From: Kribbella pittospori
GTDB taxonomy: Bacteria; Actinomycetota; Actinomycetes; Propionibacteriales; Kribbellaceae
Length of the DNA: 64,000 nt
Assembly: GCF_004331465.1 (NCBI RefSeq)
Contig: NZ_SJKB01000012.1
Coordinates: forward strand, 62,001 to 126,000
Reading direction: 5' to 3'
A model generated the notes under the pieces. That model worked only from the letters and a program-made list of their open reading frames with translations, had not been told where the DNA came from and did no database searches. Of this stretch, positions 61,501 through 64,000 are shown one piece after another. The first letter of the stretch is position 1, and the number at the start of each line of letters is the position of its first letter. The position numbers were made by a program, and so were the translations under genes.

Positions 61501-62097
61501 AACGGCAGCTACTACGGTGCCCGGAAGGGCTGCGAGGCGATCCATGTCCAGGCGAATCAGATCGATTGGTCGGTCGTGGCGGTCAACCACACGACGAAGC
61601 CGGTGACAGCGAAGGTTGTCGCCGAGTTGTACGACCTCACGGGTGCGCGACTCGCCACTCACACCGACGATGTGGTGGTTGCTGCCAGCAACAAGACCGA
61701 GAGCTTCGAGGTCGCGTTCGGTGCTGAGCTTCCGGACCTGCATTTGCTCCGGCTCACGCTGTCCGACCCGCAGGGCAAGGTGTTGTCCGAGAACACGTAC
61801 TGGCGGTATCGCAAGGCCACGGACGTCCAGCAGATGAACGCGCTGTCGGTCGCGAAGCTCGACGTGCGGTCGACGACAAGCCGCGGCAAGCTCACTGCGA
61901 CCGTCCGCAACACTGGTCGGACGGTGGCCGCGATGACCCGGCTGTCGCTCCGGGATCGCTCCGGCAACCGCGTACTGCCCGCGATCTACTCCGACAACTA
62001 CCTTTGGTTGCTGCCAGGGGAGTCCCGGACGATCACGGTGACCACTCCGAGCTCGGCCTCCGGCCTGAAGCTGGAGGCCGAGCCCTTCAACGACTAA
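58579..62097 (+). CDS. Tat-exported GH2 exo-glycosidase with two discoidin-like domains
   Basis: A 1172-residue enzyme. It has a twin-arginine signal (SRRTFLASSGGLL, Arg8-Arg9) and an F5/8-type C domain at about residues 40-200. The GH2 sugar-binding and Ig-like domains follow (residues ~220-545). A second F5/8 C-like domain lies at ~550-682 inside the core. The TIM barrel starts at VNGVRVFCRGGNWGWDE. Catalytic residues are Glu796 (acid/base, WCGANEQHPP) and Glu859 (nucleophile, FHTEIGMPTIP). The pattern is of the exo-beta-glucosaminidase/mannosidase branch. It probably degrades chitosan-like or mannoside material outside the cell. Confidence 0.85.
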   Translation: MVSDPVSRRTFLASSGGLLASLTLPAVLPDQAAAAPAAPTDLARYRPVRASSSTYAATPPQFAVDGLAVPGVRGSGWRAAGSDPQWIVVDLEDRCRVQAVRLTFEATAQDPAFDFSGGNPYGNTTGQELLSSSPLDFRVDTSTDGSSWQTVHQATNSPGGTVDITLDSAVTAQYVRLTGTRQANTNSLGLNGFQVYGTTDGHRPPATGWTDWGRHTDRPPALRKAADGTFPIESGWNLTMDDFAGTTDGAALAQPGVDTSTWLPATVPGTVLGSLVEQRHFPDPVEGMNNLEIPDALSRHGWWYHRKFDRPSGSGQRAWLEFDGINHQADVWLNGTQVGTVKHPFARAAFDVTTALKAKNALAVKITPMPHPGTAGDKGDAGQAFVQSATLYLDSPTLLAASGWDWMPAVRDRAAGIWNHVRLRFTGDVVLGDARVVTKVPSVDRASVAITIPVRNAAAAARTVTVKTAFDGRTASKTVTLQAGAAMNVAFDTVTVENAKLWWPNGYGDPTLHELSVTATIGGSTSDSRTTTFGIREFDYSYDLPIVIDPATNSAAQTVGLPRQTARYLRIQGRRRATGWGYSLWTLAIKDSSNPDIDLARAGTATASSDDGSPAAQAIDGNDRSRWSSQYTDDQWIQVDLGTSKSFDRIELLWETAYALLFTIQVSDDGSEWTDVQDVSNAPVPLKISVNGVRVFCRGGNWGWDELLRRMPEDKLRAVIGMHRDMNFTMIRNWIGSSTREEFYQACDENGILVWNDFWEAGPFTDDLPGYVDIARDTIVRYRTHPCIVIWCGANEQHPPAAIDAGIAAAVREEDDEILYLPDSAAGFVSGHGPYHWVDPAKYFDPNTYDTFNFGFHTEIGMPTIPVVESMRNLVGPDDPGWPIGTPWYHHDWSTHGNQRPETYLGAIDERLGSSSGLEEFTRKAQFVNYENMRAMFEAWNAHLWTDASALLLWMSHPAWHSTVWQTYDYDLDVNGSYYGARKGCEAIHVQANQIDWSVVAVNHTTKPVTAKVVAELYDLTGARLATHTDDVVVAASNKTESFEVAFGAELPDLHLLRLTLSDPQGKVLSENTYWRYRKATDVQQMNALSVAKLDVRSTTSRGKLTATVRNTGRTVAAMTRLSLRDRSGNRVLPAIYSDNYLWLLPGESRTITVTTPSSASGLKLEAEPFND

Positions 62098-63506
62098 TAG
62101 GAGCGGGCGACGAATGCGGTCAGGCCGCGTTCGTCGTCTTCAGTCGGGAGCGTGCCGTCTGGGCGCTGCAGGCAGCGGACCGTGATCCCTGCCGTGGCGA
62201 GTCTGTCCTCGCCGTCTTCACCGACGACGTCGTACGGCAGGCTCGCCCAGCCGGTCGTCGCCACCTCCAATGCCTCGTCCACGGTGGAGACCGCCGTGGT
62301 CCGTGCGATCTGGCGCGCGGTCGCGTCCGCCAGCAGTTGAGCCTGGTCCGCTTGCATCGCCGCAACCATGGTCGAGGTGAGGTCCGGCAGACTGACGGTC
62401 TCCTTGCCGGAGCCCCGCAGCCGGCGTGCGACCGTTGCCACGTTGCCGTCCAGGTCGCGGGGTCCGAGCTCGATCCGGACCGGGACGCCTTTCAGTTCCC
62501 AGTTCACCGCGCGCCGGCCGAACGGCTGGTCGGTGCGATCGTCCACCTCGACGCGCAGGCCGGACGCCGTCAGCTCGTCCGCGATCCGTCGAGCGGCCGA
62601 GACTGTCTCGTCTCGGACGGCGAGTACGACGACCTGGGTCGGCGCGACGACGGGCGGGACACGCAGCCCCGCGTCGTCACCGTGCACCATGATCATCCCG
62701 CCGACCAGGCGCGTGGTGCTGCCCCACGAGGTGGTCCAGGCGAGCTCGCGCTGCCCGTCGCTCGACAGGAAGCCGATGTCGAAGGCACGGGCGAAGTTCT
62801 GGCCGAGTTCGTGGGACGTGCCCATCTGCAGGGCCTTCCCATCACCGGTCATGGCTTCCAGCGTCATCGTGTTGATCGCCCCGGCGAACCGCTCCCTCCG
62901 CGTCTTCCGGCCGGGCAGCACCGGGATCGCCAGCACGTTCACCATCACGTCGCGGTAGACGTCGTGCAGGATCCTGGTGGCGAACGCGCGGGCATCCTCG
63001 GCGGTCGCATGCGCGGTGTGGCCCTCCTGCCACAGGAACTCCGTCGTCCGCAGGAACAACCGTGGCCGCAGCTCCCAACGGACCGCGTTGGCCCACTGGT
63101 TCAGCAGCAGCGGTAGATCGCGATAGCTCTGGATCCACTTCGCCATGTACTCACCGATGACGGTCTCCGAGGTCGGGCGGACCACCGCCGGCTCCTCGAG
63201 TTGCTTGCCTCCGGCATGCGTCACCACGGCGAGCTCGGGACTGAAGCCCTCCACGTGCTCGGCCTCGCGGCGCAGGTAACTCTCGGGGATCAGCAGCGGG
63301 AAGTACGCGTTGGCCGCGCCGGCCGCCTTGATCCGCTCGTCCAGTGCCGCCTGCAGCCGCTCCCAGATCCCGTACCCGTACGGTCGGATGACCATGGTCC
63401 CCCGCACCGGCCCGTTGTCGGCGAGCTCGGCTTTGGCAATCACATCCTGGAACCATCGGGGAAAGTCCGTTGCCTGAGTAGCAAGCACGGATCGGGTTGC
63501 GGTCAT
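62094..63506 (-). CDS. proS: Prolyl-tRNA synthetase, archaeal/eukaryal type (ProS3)
   Basis: A 470-residue class II synthetase. Motif blocks are RGTMVIRPYGYGIWE, FPLLIPESYLRREAEHVEGF, VVRPTSETVIGEYMAKWIQS and RTTEFLWQEGHTAHATAEDA, and GMIMVHGDDAGLRVPPVVAP starts the anticodon-binding domain. There is no bacterial INS editing insertion, and the C-terminal extension is of the archaeal kind. ATG 63506 (MTATRSVLATQATDFPRWFQ) gives the usual N-terminus. It overlaps the converging GH2 gene by 4 bp. Whether it is the only ProRS of the cell cannot be told. Confidence 0.92.
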   Translation of the reverse strand: MTATRSVLATQATDFPRWFQDVIAKAELADNGPVRGTMVIRPYGYGIWERLQAALDERIKAAGAANAYFPLLIPESYLRREAEHVEGFSPELAVVTHAGGKQLEEPAVVRPTSETVIGEYMAKWIQSYRDLPLLLNQWANAVRWELRPRLFLRTTEFLWQEGHTAHATAEDARAFATRILHDVYRDVMVNVLAIPVLPGRKTRRERFAGAINTMTLEAMTGDGKALQMGTSHELGQNFARAFDIGFLSSDGQRELAWTTSWGSTTRLVGGMIMVHGDDAGLRVPPVVAPTQVVVLAVRDETVSAARRIADELTASGLRVEVDDRTDQPFGRRAVNWELKGVPVRIELGPRDLDGNVATVARRLRGSGKETVSLPDLTSTMVAAMQADQAQLLADATARQIARTTAVSTVDEALEVATTGWASLPYDVVGEDGEDRLATAGITVRCLQRPDGTLPTEDDERGLTAFVARSY

Positions 63507-63554
63507 GTGTCGTGAGTTTAGGAGCAGTAGCCGAACGCCGCCGCCCAATTACAG

Positions 63555-63592
63555 CTGAGCGCCCGGTGACCGATGGGTCACCGGGCGCTCAG
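63555..63592 (-). terminator. icd intrinsic terminator
   Basis: A perfect 17-bp stem (63555-63571 with 63576-63592) and a 4-nt loop lie just after the icd stop, read on the minus strand. It separates icd from proS. Confidence 0.85.
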
Positions 63593-63601
63593 AACTTCAG
63601 A

Positions 63602-64000
63602 TCAGAGCGAGGCCAGTGCGTCGTTCCAGGTCTTTGACGGGCGCATGACGGCGGCGGCCTTGGCTGGGTCTGGCTGGTAGTAGCCGCCGAGGTCGACCGG
63701 GCTGCCCTGGACGGCGATCAGTTCGTCGACGATCGTCTGCTCGCTCGCCGTGAGCACCTCGGCGAGCGGGCCGAACGCCTTGGCCAGATCGGCGTCGTCG
63801 GTCTGCTTGGCCAGCTCCTGCGCCCAGTACAGGGACAGGTAGAAGTGGCTGCCGCGGTTGTCGATGCCGCCGACGCGACGGGTCGGCGACTTGTCCTCGT
63901 TCAGGAACGTCGCAGTCGCCCGGTCCAGGGTGTCGGCGAGGATCTGGGCGCGCCCATTGCCGGTTGCCTGGGCCAGGTGCTCGAAGCTCGCGGCCAGGGC
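63602..64000 (-). CDS. icd: Monomeric NADP-dependent isocitrate dehydrogenase (C-terminal part)
   Basis: The last 132 residues of a monomeric-type (IDH-II, about 740 residues) isocitrate dehydrogenase. Typical C-terminal segments are FLNEDKSPTRRVGGIDNRGS, HFYLSLYWAQELAKQTDDAD and VQGSPVDLGGYYQPDPAKAA followed by VMRPSKTWNDAL. The N-terminal part lies beyond the window. It makes NADPH and 2-oxoglutarate in the TCA cycle. A very strong hairpin follows the stop. Confidence 0.93.
   Translation of the reverse strand, partial: ALAASFEHLAQATGNGRAQILADTLDRATATFLNEDKSPTRRVGGIDNRGSHFYLSLYWAQELAKQTDDADLAKAFGPLAEVLTASEQTIVDELIAVQGSPVDLGGYYQPDPAKAAAVMRPSKTWNDALASL

Noticed and set aside
59398..61743. A 781-codon minus-strand frame opposite the GH2 gene
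   Set aside because: Antisense shadow; GH2 catalytic motifs on the plus strand are unambiguous.

Overview
High-GC (about 70%) actinobacterial chromosome. Codon third positions are strongly G/C, GTG starts are common and GTAC/GTCGTA words are frequent. A lysX-type lysyl-phosphatidylglycerol synthase/LysRS fusion, furA-katG, GuaB1, monomeric NADP-isocitrate dehydrogenase and the moeA-moaC-moaB-GNAT-sepX neighbourhood all fit an actinomycete. The overall style suggests the Nocardioidales, perhaps Kribbella; that last step is inference. The sequence looks chromosomal: no phage, plasmid or CRISPR modules are visible.

Layout. 1-16.7 kb: small metabolic and regulatory units, including PhzF/RibD-C enzymes, a PadR-DUF1707 pair, a TetR regulator divergent from an NAD-dependent epimerase, an ECF41 sigma factor with a DoxX-like gene carrying an ECF41-like promoter, an oxidoreductase/SDR pair, tRNA-Arg(CCU) and a NarL-type two-component system. 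17.6-21.1 kb: a patch of gene decay with a frameshifted esterase, a DNA-ligase fragment and a truncated alkyl sulfatase. 21.1-26.7 kb: lysX, a basic amino-acid antiporter and a membrane protein, all on the minus strand. 26.8-33.9 kb: an EamA transporter, secreted serine protease, ECF sigma factor with a META-domain membrane partner, lipoproteins and hydrolases. 34-47 kb: conserved core with mscL, a SAF protein, FmdB, a large Ntn acylase, 5-FTHF cyclo-ligase, UDP-glucose pyrophosphorylase, the molybdenum-cofactor genes, sepX and tRNA-Ala(CGC).

47.3-58.5 kb is more accessory. A two-gene GTPase cassette lies directly downstream of tRNA-Ala. It is followed by an AAC(3)-type acetyltransferase, furA-katG and guaB1. 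Next come two paralogous LuxR-HTH regulators flanking a DUF3800-like protein, with an intergenic region full of inverted repeats. The window ends with a Tat-exported GH2 enzyme that has a discoidin-like domain inserted inside its core, an archaeal/eukaryal-type prolyl-tRNA synthetase, and the 3' end of icd.

The most interesting candidates for new biology are (i) the GTPase plus 134-residue partner next to tRNA-Ala, (ii) the duplicated regulator/DUF3800 locus with its structured spacer, (iii) the nested-domain GH2 enzyme, (iv) a hairpin that buries the Shine-Dalgarno of the gene at 1479-1844, and (v) the ECF41-like promoter with an adjoining hairpin.
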